A stretch of 33,121 nucleotides of DNA from Bacteriovoracaceae bacterium UBA7695 (GCA_002482685.1 DLGL01000069.1:1-33121), one strand, 5' to 3'. Positions 8,201 through 16,642 are shown, counted from the stretch's first letter. Numbers and translations: made by a program. The notes: generated from the sequence alone by a model not told the origin.

Positions 8201-11200
8201 ACGGGACATACTTCCGGAGATAGCTCCCCTAAGTGCGGATGAGAAAAAACAGTTCCGCCGCTATGCCCGCATGACCTGGCATTTTTTTGAAACCTTCGCC
8301 GGCAAAGAAGAAAACTGGCTGGCACCTGATAACTTCCAGGAAGATCCAAAACCTGTTGTGGCCCATAGGACCTCTCCCACCAACATTGGTCTTCAGCTTC
8401 TGGCCAATCTATCGGCCTATGACTTTGGCTATATAGGTCTGACTGAATTTATTGATAGAACAGAACTTACTTTTGAGACCATAAGTAAATTAGAAAAACA
8501 TAATGGTCACCTCTATAACTGGTATGACACTCAAACTCTAGCCCCGCTTAATCCCCGCTACATCTCAACCGTTGATAGCGGTAACCTTGCAGGACACCTG
8601 ATCACCTTGAAGCAGGCGTGTCTTGAACTGGCCAAAAATGCTGGATCAAATCCTGATTTTAAACAAGGCCTAAAAGACAGCCTTCTGCTCCTGGAAGAGC
8701 ATGTGAGAAAACTTCAGGACATTCCCGCTCTGCCCCGCAGTGGTTCTCTCAAGCGATTGATTAAAAATCTTGAGAACCTTCAGGAGAAGGTTCTTACAGC
8801 AAGCTGGGATGAACTTATTTTGGAGCTTGGACTGTCCAAAAAACTCCTCAACGATCTGGTCTTTGAAGGTGTTCATGAAACCTATCAAAGGATTGAGAGA
8901 TGGTTTGAAACGATCTTTCATCAAATTGAATCATATAAAAAAGATGACGGTCTTCAACATAACAAAACACGTCTGCGTTTAAAAACAATCGCCTATCAGG
9001 CCCATGATCTGGCCCACGGGATGGACTTTAAATTTCTATTTGATAATCAAAGAAAAATCTTTGCTATTGGATTTAACGCTTCTGAGATGAGAAGAGATGA
9101 TTCATATTATGATCTTCTGGCATCAGAGTCCCGTCTCACAAGTTTTTTTGCAATTTCTAAAGGAGATGTGCCTGATGATCACTGGTTCAGGCTTGGCCGG
9201 CAGCTCACTCATACAGTAGGTAGCAGGGCGCTCATCTCATGGAGTGCGACCATGTTTGAGTACCTCATGCCACTCCTGGTGATGAAGCGCTTTGAAGAAA
9301 CTCTGCTGGATCAAACTTATGATTCGGTAGTAAGACGCCAGATTGAATACGGAGAGCAGCGCCAGATCCCATGGGGAGTTAGTGAGGCTGGATATAATGC
9401 CCGGGATCTCCAGTACAATTATCAGTATGGCCCATTTGGAATTCCCGGCCTGGGTCTAAAGAGAGGACTCAGAGATGAACTAGTTATTTCGCCTTACTCT
9501 ACCATGCTGGCCGCCATGGTTCTCCCCAAAGAATCTCTGAGTAACCTCGAGACCTTGGAAAAGCTTGAAGCTTTGGGCCACTATGGGTTCTATGAATCAA
9601 TTGATTACACTCCGGAGAGGGTTCCAAAAAATAAAAAATCCATCATCCTTCATTCCTACATGGCCCATCACCAGGGCATGAGTCTTTTGTCACTTAATAA
9701 CTTACTTCATAACGGGATTATGCAGGAGCGCTTTCACCTTGATCCAAGAAATCAAGCAATTCAACTTCTCCTTCAGGAGAGAATTCCTGCCGTTTCTGAA
9801 ATTGTTAAACCTCGTGCTGAAGAAACTCATGTGGAAAACTTCGCCCGTATAAGTGAAAATCATTATTCACGGGTTTATGTTGATCCTTCACTCTCTACAC
9901 CACGAACTCAAATTCTCTCAAATGGTGCCTATTCGCTTATGCTCACCTCCGCAGGATCAGGCTTTTCTAAATGTCATGAGCGACTGATAAACAGATGGAA
10001 AGAAGACCCCACGCAAGATGAGCGTGGACAGTTTTTCTATATAAAAAATCTCACCACTGCAAAGGTCTGGTCGGCCACTCATCATCCCACAGGTGTAAAA
10101 CCCAAGCGCTATGAGGCCATTTTTGCTGAAGATAAGGTTGAGTTTGTCAGAGAAGATGAGGATATAACAACTACAACCGATGTTATTGTCTCCTCAGAAG
10201 ATAATGTAGAGATGAGACGAATTACCCTCACGAATAATTCATCTGACAGCATAGAAATTGAAGTCACAAGCTTTATGGAAGTGACACTCGCCCGTGGTAA
10301 CGATGATGCCGCCCATCCGAGTTTTAGTAACCTCTTCATTCAAACCGAGTACAGCTCCGCGATTAAGGGTCTTCTTGCCACACGAAGACCACGCTCAAGC
10401 AGCGAAAAAGAATACTGGGGCATGCATGTCGTCAGTGTCGATGGCCAGACCTTGGGGAACCTTGAGTATGAAACTGACCGCTCTAAGTTCATTGGCCGGG
10501 GAAGAAATATTTCTGCCCCCCATGCGATGGAAGACAACGAGAGACTCAGTGGTTCAACAGGTGCTGTCTTAGATCCCATTTTCTCACTCAGGCAGAAGGT
10601 TAAAATTCCTTCTCGTAAAAGTGTGAAGCTCACCTTTTCAACCGCCATGGGCTTTTCACGGGACGAAGTTGTGGCCCTGGCCGATAAGTATCAGGACCCC
10701 AACATTTACTTGAGGGAAGTTAATCTGGGTTGGGTAAAATCTCAAATCACTCTCCGGCATTTAAATATGAGTATGGAGAAGGCCCACATTTATCAAAGAC
10801 TAGGTGGACGGATTTTGTACCTTGCCCCCTATCTCAGGGCCCAATCTCAACTTTTAAAATTAAACTCTCGTCAGCAATCGGCCCTCTGGGCCTATGGTAT
10901 CAGTGGAGACATTCCCATTATCCTCACCCGGATTGGAAACGACAATGACATGTCCATGGTCAGAGAACTTCTGCGCGCCCATGAGTACCTGAAACTCAAA
11001 GGGCTAAAAGTTGATTTAGTCATTCTAAATGAGCACAGTACCAGCTACCTTCAAACCCTTCATGATGAGGTGATGAGACAAATCCTTATCGGTGGAGCTC
11101 ATCACCTTCTGGATCAACCAGGAGGAATCTTCGTGCGCAAAGCGGATATGATTCCTAATGAGGACCTGACTCTTTTAAACGCAGTGGCACGGGTAAACAT

Positions 11201-12053
11201 CTACGCAGATAAAGGCACTCTTGAAGAGCAACTTAAACGCCGTCCTGTCGAAAAAGAAATGCCACTGGCATTTGTGCCTAAGATACAAAAGAAAAAGTAT
11301 CCCCTATTTGAAATTGAAAAACCGCCCCTGACCTTTGACAACGGGCTTGGAGGATTCACTGAAAGTGGAGACGAATACATTATTCACCTAAAGGCAGGTC
11401 AGTGGACTCCTGCACCCTGGATCAATGTCATTGCTAATAAAAATGATTTTGGCTTTATTGTCTCTGAGGCCGGTATGGGATTTACCTGGTCCCAGAACAG
11501 CCGAGAGAACAGGCTCTCAAGTTGGTCGAATGATCCGGTCACTGATCCGGCCAGTGAGGCCCTCTATATCCGGGATGAGGAAACAGGATCCTTCTGGTCG
11601 CCTACCCCCCTTCCTATCAGAAGCTCAAGTGACTATCTTATCCGTCACGGACAGGGCTACAGTATTTTTGAGCATACCTCTCATAACATCGCCACCAAAC
11701 TCACGATGTATGTAGATATGGAAAAGTCGGTTAAAATTTATAAGCTATCACTTACAAACGAAAGCCAGAGACCACGGAAACTTTCCGTCACGGCCTACAT
11801 TGAATGGGTTTTGGGATTTTCTCATGCTAATTCCTCGGCAACGGTGGTTTCAGAGTGGGACGAAGCGACTCAAGGCCTGTTTGCTAAAAATACTTACAAC
11901 AATGAATTTGCTCACAGAGTTTCATTTATTGGAATGAGTGAGAAGGTTCAATCATTTACCAGTGATAGAAAAGAATTTATTGGCAGAAATGGTCGGATGA
12001 ACAAACCAAAGGCCTTAACCCGTGCCTCACTCTCTGGCATTGAGGGCGGCTGA
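5244..12053 (+). CDS. ndvB: Cyclic beta-1,2-glucan synthase (NdvB/ChvB type), upstream part ending at an in-frame TGA
   Basis: First 2,269 codons of a giant inner-membrane enzyme that initiates, elongates and cyclises beta-1,2-glucan from UDP-glucose. In order: a soluble/helical N-terminal region; a membrane hairpin at about 405-468; a GT84 catalytic domain from about 485, with DAD at 627-629 and the (Q/R)xxRW motif as R772-Q-H-R-W776; membrane segments at about 816-856 and 944-983; a glycoamylase-like domain (GYNARDLQYNYQYGPFGIPG near 1390, AHHQGMSLL near 1475); then two GH94-type beta-sandwich segments (about 1540-1800 and 2028-2150). The frame ends in SLSGIEGG-TGA, where the family continues with a G-x-G-LDPC-type motif; here the codons after TGA read HDPCGALQ in the same frame. 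The family is about 2,800 aa. Start ATG 5244 has GGAG 7 bp upstream. See the separate entries for the stop and the remainder. Confidence 0.92.
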   Translation: MLIASKKSTPIDYAKFSAQLIEDDKNKSDMANLERLEAYALHLAQNVQLEADVKNGKNLLPEVIENSEELLNSYLTLTKETTSTLMTPATEWFLDNFHIIEDQLRSIKRDLPEDYYRELPKIKTGEFAGYPRVYAIAHSIVGRSDARLDIENIKTFINAFQNHMPLTIGELWAVAITLRISLIKRILPLVQRIHFSKLQREHANKLADELLEMVVKSENSSEDILEKLSSHLTEMENFNRPFIVQLVQRLRDQDPGIAKSMEWLEATLKNCKLSTGEITQMEHYRQAADQVSMGNIITSMRLFSIIDWHDFFEEVSLVNPILAQDPVEIYSNMDISTRDSYRKVIERISRRSKASEIEVASTALHFSKNTNKHIGYFLLDDGVQEVEAHLSYRPQIKERLVRLVDESPALIYFGSITGFMILFMGLFLRFFFEHTSSTPAAVGVFFLLLIPVSELALGLVNYITTILRRPKRLPRMDFMEGIPTDARSMVVVPCLFTNEETIRDLAHNLEVQYLANQDDNIFFALLGDLKDADTESIDGDAALLTLAHGLIEELNTRYAKGMEPRFYAFHRVRMFNEAEGKWMGWERKRGKIHEFNKLIQGQTETSYLPHKLSDELIGTFKYIITLDADTQLPLQNARRLISTIYHPLNRAVYSETENRIVKGYGIIQPRIGVSMVSAAKTRFSQIFSGNTGIDPYTTAVSDVYQDLFGEGTFTGKGLYEIESFEKVLNNRVPENTILSHDLFEGSYARVGLVTDFELIDDYPSNFDTFSKRQHRWTRGDWQLLPWLFSTVKNAQGIKTKNNLPLVARWKIFDNLRRSVLAPVTLLWLFLAWTILPGPALIWTLMVVMTMSFPVYASSLQELIKSSQIPWTEHLRNTVRSTRIRIEQVFMMLVYMPEMALSHLDAIFRTLHRLKISHKKMLEWVSFSQTQSQKRNTSLIRDIFSTGPMVALTLGVAICFIKPDSLLIALPFLLSWMLSPYITLGTSRDILPEIAPLSADEKKQFRRYARMTWHFFETFAGKEENWLAPDNFQEDPKPVVAHRTSPTNIGLQLLANLSAYDFGYIGLTEFIDRTELTFETISKLEKHNGHLYNWYDTQTLAPLNPRYISTVDSGNLAGHLITLKQACLELAKNAGSNPDFKQGLKDSLLLLEEHVRKLQDIPALPRSGSLKRLIKNLENLQEKVLTASWDELILELGLSKKLLNDLVFEGVHETYQRIERWFETIFHQIESYKKDDGLQHNKTRLRLKTIAYQAHDLAHGMDFKFLFDNQRKIFAIGFNASEMRRDDSYYDLLASESRLTSFFAISKGDVPDDHWFRLGRQLTHTVGSRALISWSATMFEYLMPLLVMKRFEETLLDQTYDSVVRRQIEYGEQRQIPWGVSEAGYNARDLQYNYQYGPFGIPGLGLKRGLRDELVISPYSTMLAAMVLPKESLSNLETLEKLEALGHYGFYESIDYTPERVPKNKKSIILHSYMAHHQGMSLLSLNNLLHNGIMQERFHLDPRNQAIQLLLQERIPAVSEIVKPRAEETHVENFARISENHYSRVYVDPSLSTPRTQILSNGAYSLMLTSAGSGFSKCHERLINRWKEDPTQDERGQFFYIKNLTTAKVWSATHHPTGVKPKRYEAIFAEDKVEFVREDEDITTTTDVIVSSEDNVEMRRITLTNNSSDSIEIEVTSFMEVTLARGNDDAAHPSFSNLFIQTEYSSAIKGLLATRRPRSSSEKEYWGMHVVSVDGQTLGNLEYETDRSKFIGRGRNISAPHAMEDNERLSGSTGAVLDPIFSLRQKVKIPSRKSVKLTFSTAMGFSRDEVVALADKYQDPNIYLREVNLGWVKSQITLRHLNMSMEKAHIYQRLGGRILYLAPYLRAQSQLLKLNSRQQSALWAYGISGDIPIILTRIGNDNDMSMVRELLRAHEYLKLKGLKVDLVILNEHSTSYLQTLHDEVMRQILIGGAHHLLDQPGGIFVRKADMIPNEDLTLLNAVARVNIYADKGTLEEQLKRRPVEKEMPLAFVPKIQKKKYPLFEIEKPPLTFDNGLGGFTESGDEYIIHLKAGQWTPAPWINVIANKNDFGFIVSEAGMGFTWSQNSRENRLSSWSNDPVTDPASEALYIRDEETGSFWSPTPLPIRSSSDYLIRHGQGYSIFEHTSHNIATKLTMYVDMEKSVKIYKLSLTNESQRPRKLSVTAYIEWVLGFSHANSSATVVSEWDEATQGLFAKNTYNNEFAHRVSFIGMSEKVQSFTSDRKEFIGRNGRMNKPKALTRASLSGIEGG
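12051..12053 (+). other. In-frame TGA (codon 2270) interrupting the glucan synthase
   Basis: The reading frame is identical on both sides: 5244 and 12273 are both multiples of 3, and codons 12054-12272 contain no stop while encoding family-like sequence (HDPCGALQ..., then EIFILIGQDNSLDEAKALL). There is no indel. The family usually shows glycine at the equivalent place, so one change of GGA to TGA is the simplest origin. The stop is followed by C (UGAC), a context known to be prone to readthrough. Confidence 0.9.
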
Positions 12054-12272
12054 CACGATCCATGTGGCGCTCTTCAATCATCCATCGATCTAAATCCAGA
12101 TGAGGTTAAAGAAATTTTTATCCTTATTGGTCAGGACAATTCTTTAGATGAAGCTAAGGCCCTCCTTGCTACTTTTAAAGACACCACTCTTGCTTTAAAT
12201 TCTCTGAATAAAGCTAAAGCATTTTGGGAAGAGACACTGGGAACTCTGGAAATTAAAACTCCTGAGCCGGCC

Positions 12273-13703
12273 ATGAACCTTTTAGTGAATAAGTGGCTCA
12301 TCTACCAAACACTCTCATGCCGATACTGGGCACGTACCGCCTTCTATCAATCAGGTGGTGCTTACGGTTTCCGGGATCAGCTTCAGGATGTAATGGCCCT
12401 GGTCTACTCACATCCGGAAATCACTAAGGCACAAATTCTTTTGGCGGCCTCAAGACAATTCCCTCAAGGTGATGTTCAGCATTGGTGGCATCCACCTACA
12501 GGACGAGGAGTGAGAACCCGCTTCTCGGACGATTTACTTTGGCTTCCGTTTGTTACCAGTCACTATATTTCTGTCACTCAAGACCGCAGTATCTTGGAAG
12601 AGATGATCTCCTACATTGAAACTCCAGAACTTACTGCCGGCCATGATGAAACCTATACACAGCCCTGGACCTCAGAAACTCGGGGAACACTTTATGAGCA
12701 CTGTACACGTGCCATAGACCGCAGTTTGAAAGTTGGTGAGCACGGACTTCCCCTCTTTGGATCAGGAGATTGGAATGACGGGATGAACCGGGTGGGGCAC
12801 GAAGGCAGGGGTGAGAGTGTCTGGATGTCATGGTTTCTGGCATCCACTCTTAAATCATTTATTCCTTATTGTGATTCGGAGAGAAAAACAGTTTATGAAA
12901 ATCATGTGGAGCTTCTGAGAAAAAACACCGAGGCAAATGCCTGGGATGGAAGTTGGTACATCAGGGCCTACTTCGATAACGGTGAGAAGATGGGATCACA
13001 CTCAAATGAAGAGTGTAAAATTGATGCCATCGCGCAAAGCTGGGCCGCTCTTTCTGAGCAAGGAAATCCAGAGCGCGTAAAAAGTGCTATGAATTCGGTC
13101 AATGAGCATCTCATCCGTCGGGATGAGGGGATCATTAAACTTTTTACTCCCCCATTTGATAAATCCTCTCAAGACCCAGGGTACATCAAAGGTTATGTAC
13201 CAGGAGTGCGTGAAAACGGTGGGCAGTATACCCATGCTGCCATCTGGACCCTGATGGCCTATGCAAAATTAGGGAATGGAGAAACAGCAGAAGAGCTCTT
13301 TGCCATGATTAATCCCATTAATCACTCTCTGAATCCAAAAGATGCTCAGACTTATAAGGTTGAACCCTACGTGATTGCGGCCGATATCTATGGGCTTCAC
13401 CCTCACATTGGCCGTGGCGGTTGGAGCTGGTACACAGGCTCATCGAGCTGGATGTACCGGGCAGCGATAGAAAGCATTGTGGGATTTAAGATTGAAAACG
13501 GGAAAATAACATTAAATCCCTGCATCCCTAAAAAATGGGATGGCCTGGATATTACTTACCGCAGTGGGGAGACCACCTACGAGATTAAAGTGATAAATAA
13601 TTCAGGAAAAAGAACTCTGGAGATGGATGGAACCCTGATGGAAGGAAATGAAATTCCCCTCAGCGGAAACGGAAAAAGCCACAAGATCACACTCTCAATC
13701 TAA
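12273..13703 (+). CDS. ndvB: C-terminal GH94 phosphorylase catalytic part of the interrupted glucan synthase
   Basis: Continuation of the same protein after the TGA. The open frame really begins at 12054; ATG 12273 is only the first methionine and has no convincing Shine-Dalgarno. It carries the (alpha/alpha)6 GH94 barrel of glycoside phosphorylases: RDQLQDVMALVY, WWHPPTGRGVRTRFSDDLLW, and the catalytic loop FGSGDWNDGMNRVGHEG (D2509 and D2512 in full-length numbering, the general-acid region). It closes with GRGGWSWYTGSSSWMYRAA. In Brucella/Agrobacterium enzymes this domain trims the linear glucan by phosphorolysis and so sets ring size. No further stop or frameshift is seen to the natural stop at 13701-13703, so the damage is limited to one codon. 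Without readthrough this half is probably not made. Confidence 0.85.
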   Translation: MNLLVNKWLIYQTLSCRYWARTAFYQSGGAYGFRDQLQDVMALVYSHPEITKAQILLAASRQFPQGDVQHWWHPPTGRGVRTRFSDDLLWLPFVTSHYISVTQDRSILEEMISYIETPELTAGHDETYTQPWTSETRGTLYEHCTRAIDRSLKVGEHGLPLFGSGDWNDGMNRVGHEGRGESVWMSWFLASTLKSFIPYCDSERKTVYENHVELLRKNTEANAWDGSWYIRAYFDNGEKMGSHSNEECKIDAIAQSWAALSEQGNPERVKSAMNSVNEHLIRRDEGIIKLFTPPFDKSSQDPGYIKGYVPGVRENGGQYTHAAIWTLMAYAKLGNGETAEELFAMINPINHSLNPKDAQTYKVEPYVIAADIYGLHPHIGRGGWSWYTGSSSWMYRAAIESIVGFKIENGKITLNPCIPKKWDGLDITYRSGETTYEIKVINNSGKRTLEMDGTLMEGNEIPLSGNGKSHKITLSI

Positions 13704-13711
13704 AAGACAAA

Positions 13712-13747
13712 GGGTAACAAAAGATCTTTTTGTTACCCGGTTTTTTA
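13712..13747. terminator. Bidirectional terminator between the glucan synthase and folA
   Basis: Stem GGGTAACAAAA (13712-13722) / TTTTTGTTACCC (13727-13738) around GATC, followed on the plus strand by GG and six T. On the minus strand it is followed by TTTGTCTTTT. The folA stop lies inside the T run (13745-13747), so the convergent genes share this structure. Confidence 0.85.
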
Positions 13748-14236
13748 TTTCCGATCAAGAACCTGAAAAGAGAAATCAAAATCATTCTGATCGTTTTTCT
13801 TGAATTCCTGCTCACTTACTTTCTTCCAGTTCTTAAGAGAAAGCTGTGGAAAGTAAACATCTCCTTTAACATCCGCCTGGACTTCAGTGAGATAGATTCT
13901 ATCGACAAGTGAGAGTCCGTATTTAAAAATTTTCTCCCCACCAATAATAAAAAGTTCTGTCTCACCGTTTCTCTCGGCCTGTTTAATAGCACGAAATATC
14001 GAGCTGAACCAAAAAACATTTTCACTGTTTGCCTTAGGCTCACTGGAAATCACCAGACTCATGCGGCCCGGCACACCCTTTCCGATGGAGTCATAAGTCT
14101 TGCGCCCCATAAGTATGTGGTGACCCATGGTGATTTTTTTAAAATTCTGCAGATCATCCTTCAGATGCCATGGGAGAGTATTATTCACACCGATCACATT
14201 ATTCAGAGACTTTGCAACGATAAAAGAAATTCTCAT
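13745..14236 (-). CDS. folA: Dihydrofolate reductase
   Basis: A 163-residue type I DHFR reducing dihydrofolate with NADPH, regenerating the cofactor oxidised by the adjacent thymidylate synthase. I start at the ATG of MRISFIVAKSLNNVIG (14236), not at the in-frame upstream start (14284), which lies within thyA; 14236 leaves a single base between the thyA stop and the folA ATG. Motifs: IGVNNTLPWHLKDDLQNFK with Asp-28 equivalent to E. coli Asp-27, MGRKTYDSIG, and the NADPH-binding FIIGGEKIF. The C-terminus DFSFQVLDRK is typical. Coupled translation with thyA is likely. Confidence 0.95.
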   Translation of the reverse strand: MRISFIVAKSLNNVIGVNNTLPWHLKDDLQNFKKITMGHHILMGRKTYDSIGKGVPGRMSLVISSEPKANSENVFWFSSIFRAIKQAERNGETELFIIGGEKIFKYGLSLVDRIYLTEVQADVKGDVYFPQLSLKNWKKVSEQEFKKNDQNDFDFSFQVLDRK

Positions 14237-14237
14237 A

Positions 14238-15032
14238 TTAAACCGCCACTGGTGCTTTAATGTGTGGATGGGCCTCGTAACCAACTAATTCAAAATCTTC
14301 AAATTTAAACCCGAAGATATCTTTCACTTCTGGATTTATTTTTAATTTTGGTAAGGCAAATGGAGTTCTTGAAAGCTGCAGCTCTGTTTGCTCAAGATGA
14401 TTTGTATAAAGATGTGCGTCTCCAAAAGTATGCACAAAATCTCCCAGCTCCAGATTACAAACTTGCGCAACCATCATGGTTAAAAGTGCGTAGCTCGCAA
14501 TATTAAACGGTACACCTAGAAAGATATCCGCTGATCGCTGGTAGAGCTGACAAGAGAGTTTGTTATTGGCCACGTAAAACTGAAACATTGTGTGACAAGG
14601 TGGTAGGGCCATCTTATCTACATCCGAAACGTTCCAGGCACTCACAATTAATCTTCTGGAATCAGGATTCTTCTTAATCATCTCAATTAAGTTCTTAATC
14701 TGATCAACCGTTCTACCATCATGAGTCTTCCAGCTCCTCCACTGAACCCCATAGACCGGGCCGAGATTTCCATTTTCATCCGCCCACTCGTTCCAGATAG
14801 AGACACCGTTGTCTTTTAGATATTTGATATTTGAATCCCCCTGCAAAAACCATAAAAGTTCATGCACGATGGATTTCATATGACATTTTTTAGTAGTAAC
14901 GAGAGGGAATCCCTCCGCTAAATTGAAGCGCATCTGGTGACCAAACACTGAGAGTGTCCCCGTTCCAGTTCGGTCTTCTTTTTTTACACCTTCGGCCAGC
15001 ACTCGTTGCATAAGTTCGTGGTACTGTTTCAT
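14238..15032 (-). CDS. thyA: Thymidylate synthase
   Basis: A 264-residue protein, the same length as E. coli ThyA. It methylates dUMP to dTMP using methylene-tetrahydrofolate. Visible signatures: RTGTGTLSVFGHQMRF, the catalytic nucleophile Cys-146 in LPPCHTMFQFYV, the phosphate-binding QRSADIFLGVPFN, and FGDAHLYTNHLEQ. The C-terminus HPHIKAPVAV is intact. GGGAGG lies 8 bp before the ATG. First gene of a thyA-folA pair, transcribed away from the NamZ-like gene. Confidence 0.97.
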   Translation of the reverse strand: MKQYHELMQRVLAEGVKKEDRTGTGTLSVFGHQMRFNLAEGFPLVTTKKCHMKSIVHELLWFLQGDSNIKYLKDNGVSIWNEWADENGNLGPVYGVQWRSWKTHDGRTVDQIKNLIEMIKKNPDSRRLIVSAWNVSDVDKMALPPCHTMFQFYVANNKLSCQLYQRSADIFLGVPFNIASYALLTMMVAQVCNLELGDFVHTFGDAHLYTNHLEQTELQLSRTPFALPKLKINPEVKDIFGFKFEDFELVGYEAHPHIKAPVAV

Positions 15033-15144
15033 AAGATGGCCTCCCGTGGATATCTTGTGTGTCGATGTAGTTAAACTGTAACACTGTCACTAGGTGTTGT
15101 TCAATCAATCTATCGCCGTCAATTTAATGACATCTTTTTCGGCG

Positions 15145-15173
15145 TTGCTCAAAACCCTATTAATCACTAAAAT
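15145..15173 (+). promoter_or_regulatory. Candidate promoter of the NamZ-like gene
   Basis: TTGCTC (15145-15150), a 17-bp spacer, then TAAAAT (15168-15173), with ATG 25 bp further on. Good -10, moderate -35. The same 166-bp divergent gap must also hold the thyA promoter; there I can only point to TTGAAC with a weak -10 (minus strand, about 15080-15110). Confidence 0.45.
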
Positions 15174-15198
15174 ATAGGCTTATTCCACAGGAGTTTTA

Positions 15199-16389
15199 AT
15201 GAGCACCGTTCTGACAGGTCTAGAGAGAATTATTACTGAAAAAGATCTACAAGCTAAGTTCAAAGGTAACATCGCCTACCTCTGTCACAGTGCTTCTGTA
15301 ACCAAGGATCTTGAGCACGGACTCCTCGCCCTCAAACGGGTCTTTGGCAATAGGCTCACCAAAATTTTTGGACCTCAACACGGATTTGTGACCGATGTTC
15401 AGGATAACATGGTGGAGAGCACCCACTACACTCACCCATTTTTTCAACTTCCTGTTTACTCTCTTTATTCTGAAACAAGAATTCCAACGGACGAAATGCT
15501 CAAAGATGTAGATCACGTTTTTGTGGATCTTCAGGACGTAGGAACAAGAATTTATACCTACATCTATACCATGACTCTTTTGATGGAGGCCTGTCAGAAA
15601 AAAGGTATCGAAGTTGTTATTCTTGATCGTCCAAATCCCATTGATTGTGTGACTCTCGAAGGAAATATTTTAGATCTTAATTACGCTTCCTTTGTTGGCC
15701 GCCACCCGATTCCAGTACGTCACGGACTTACGATGGGTGAAGTGGCGAAGATGCATGCCAAATACTGGGGCGGCCAGGATTGTAAACTCACCGTTATCGA
15801 GATGAAAGGCTACAAACGTGAGATGAGCTATGAAGACACGAAACTTCCATGGGTGATTCCTTCACCGAATCTGCCTACCATTGAAGCCGCTTATACTTTT
15901 GTTGGAACTGTTCTCTATGAAGGGACAAATATTTCTGAAGGCCGTGGAACAACACGCTCTCTGGAAATTATCGGTCACCCAAAAATTGAAGCCTTTGGTT
16001 TCCACGAAAAATTAAAACCAGTTCTCGCCAAAGCAAAACTTGAAGGCTTTGTTCTCCGGCCTTTAGTTTTCCTCCCAACTTTCCAAAAACACCAGGGTAA
16101 ACCAACTGGCGGATATCAGATCCATGTGACGGACCGTAAGAAGTTTGAACCGTGGAGACTATGTCAGTATCTTTTAAAAGAGATGTATCATGAGCTGGGA
16201 AGTGATTTTGCCTGGAAGGTTCCGCCATATGAGTACGAATACCACAAAGTCCCTGTGGACCTCATCAACGGCACGGATAAGCTTCGTTTATGGGTTGAGA
16301 AAAATGGGACTGAAGAAGAGTACCAGGCGATTATGAAAGAAAATCAGGATCAGTGGCTTGAGCAGCGGAAGTCATGTTTAATTTATTAA
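15199..16389 (+). CDS. DUF1343 / NamZ-family (GH171) protein, probable exo-beta-N-acetylmuramidase
   Basis: A 396-residue member of PF07075. The characterised Bacillus member NamZ cleaves N-acetylmuramic acid from the non-reducing end of peptidoglycan fragments. Family motifs: VFGNRLTKIFGPQHGF then QDNMVES, DHVFVDLQDVGTRIYTYIYT, VVILDRPNPI, VRHGLTMGEVA, WVIPSPNLPT and YEGTNISEGRGTTRSLEIIG. Length and order are complete. It has no signal peptide, so a cytosolic peptidoglycan-recycling role is likelier than an exported one. One point to check: the GPEHG-type motif of many relatives reads GPQHG here. Ribosome-binding site AGGAG lies 5 bp before ATG 15199. Monocistronic, divergent from thyA. Confidence 0.85.
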   Translation: MSTVLTGLERIITEKDLQAKFKGNIAYLCHSASVTKDLEHGLLALKRVFGNRLTKIFGPQHGFVTDVQDNMVESTHYTHPFFQLPVYSLYSETRIPTDEMLKDVDHVFVDLQDVGTRIYTYIYTMTLLMEACQKKGIEVVILDRPNPIDCVTLEGNILDLNYASFVGRHPIPVRHGLTMGEVAKMHAKYWGGQDCKLTVIEMKGYKREMSYEDTKLPWVIPSPNLPTIEAAYTFVGTVLYEGTNISEGRGTTRSLEIIGHPKIEAFGFHEKLKPVLAKAKLEGFVLRPLVFLPTFQKHQGKPTGGYQIHVTDRKKFEPWRLCQYLLKEMYHELGSDFAWKVPPYEYEYHKVPVDLINGTDKLRLWVEKNGTEEEYQAIMKENQDQWLEQRKSCLIY

Positions 16390-16393
16390 TTAT

Positions 16394-16635
16394 ATTGTTC
16401 GCAGACAAATGAGGACGATTTAGAAACCTGGTTTCAGCAACATACATGAACTTCATTTCTCATGTGAAACACCAAAATGACCTGACGAGATTTGTTACTG
16501 CTTATCACGGGATTAATAATGATAGATAAGCTGGAATCTTTTTTAAGCGACATGAGGTCAGAAATTAGACTCAGAATTCTTGAGATTTATCTTAATTTCA
16601 ATTAATTAGATCATCCTCCGTTGTCTGCGAACAAT
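16394..16635. mobile_element. 242-bp element with about 28-bp terminal inverted repeats (MITE-like)
   Basis: The left end ATTGTTCGCAGACAA (16394-16408) is an exact 15-bp inverted match of the right end (16621-16635). The match continues to about 28 bp with four mismatches (left arm reads on as ATGAGGACGATTTA, right arm complement as CGGAGGATGATCTA). The interior is AT-rich and has no transposase; the longest plus-strand frame with an ATG is about 28 codons. No clean target-site duplication is visible (flanks TTAT and TTAA). It fills the whole gap between two convergent genes, starting 4 bp after one stop and ending 7 bp before the other, so it could also serve as a large bidirectional hairpin terminator. 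I call it a non-autonomous transposon derivative as the best guess. Confidence 0.6.
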
Positions 16636-16642
16636 TTAACCT

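Noticed and set aside
10109..10948. Several frames of 70-100 codons on both strands within the glucan synthase
   Set aside because: Overlap strongly conserved coding sequence and show no family resemblance or ribosome-binding sites.
12051..12053. UGA recoded as glycine (SR1/Gracilibacteria code) or as selenocysteine
   Set aside because: Other genes here use TGA as a true stop (3525, 22332), no other long frame has internal TGA, the position is not a known redox Cys, and I see no convincing SECIS-type hairpin just downstream.
14237..14284. Longer folA reading starting inside thyA
   Set aside because: Conserved DHFR N-terminus begins at 14236, one base after the thyA stop.
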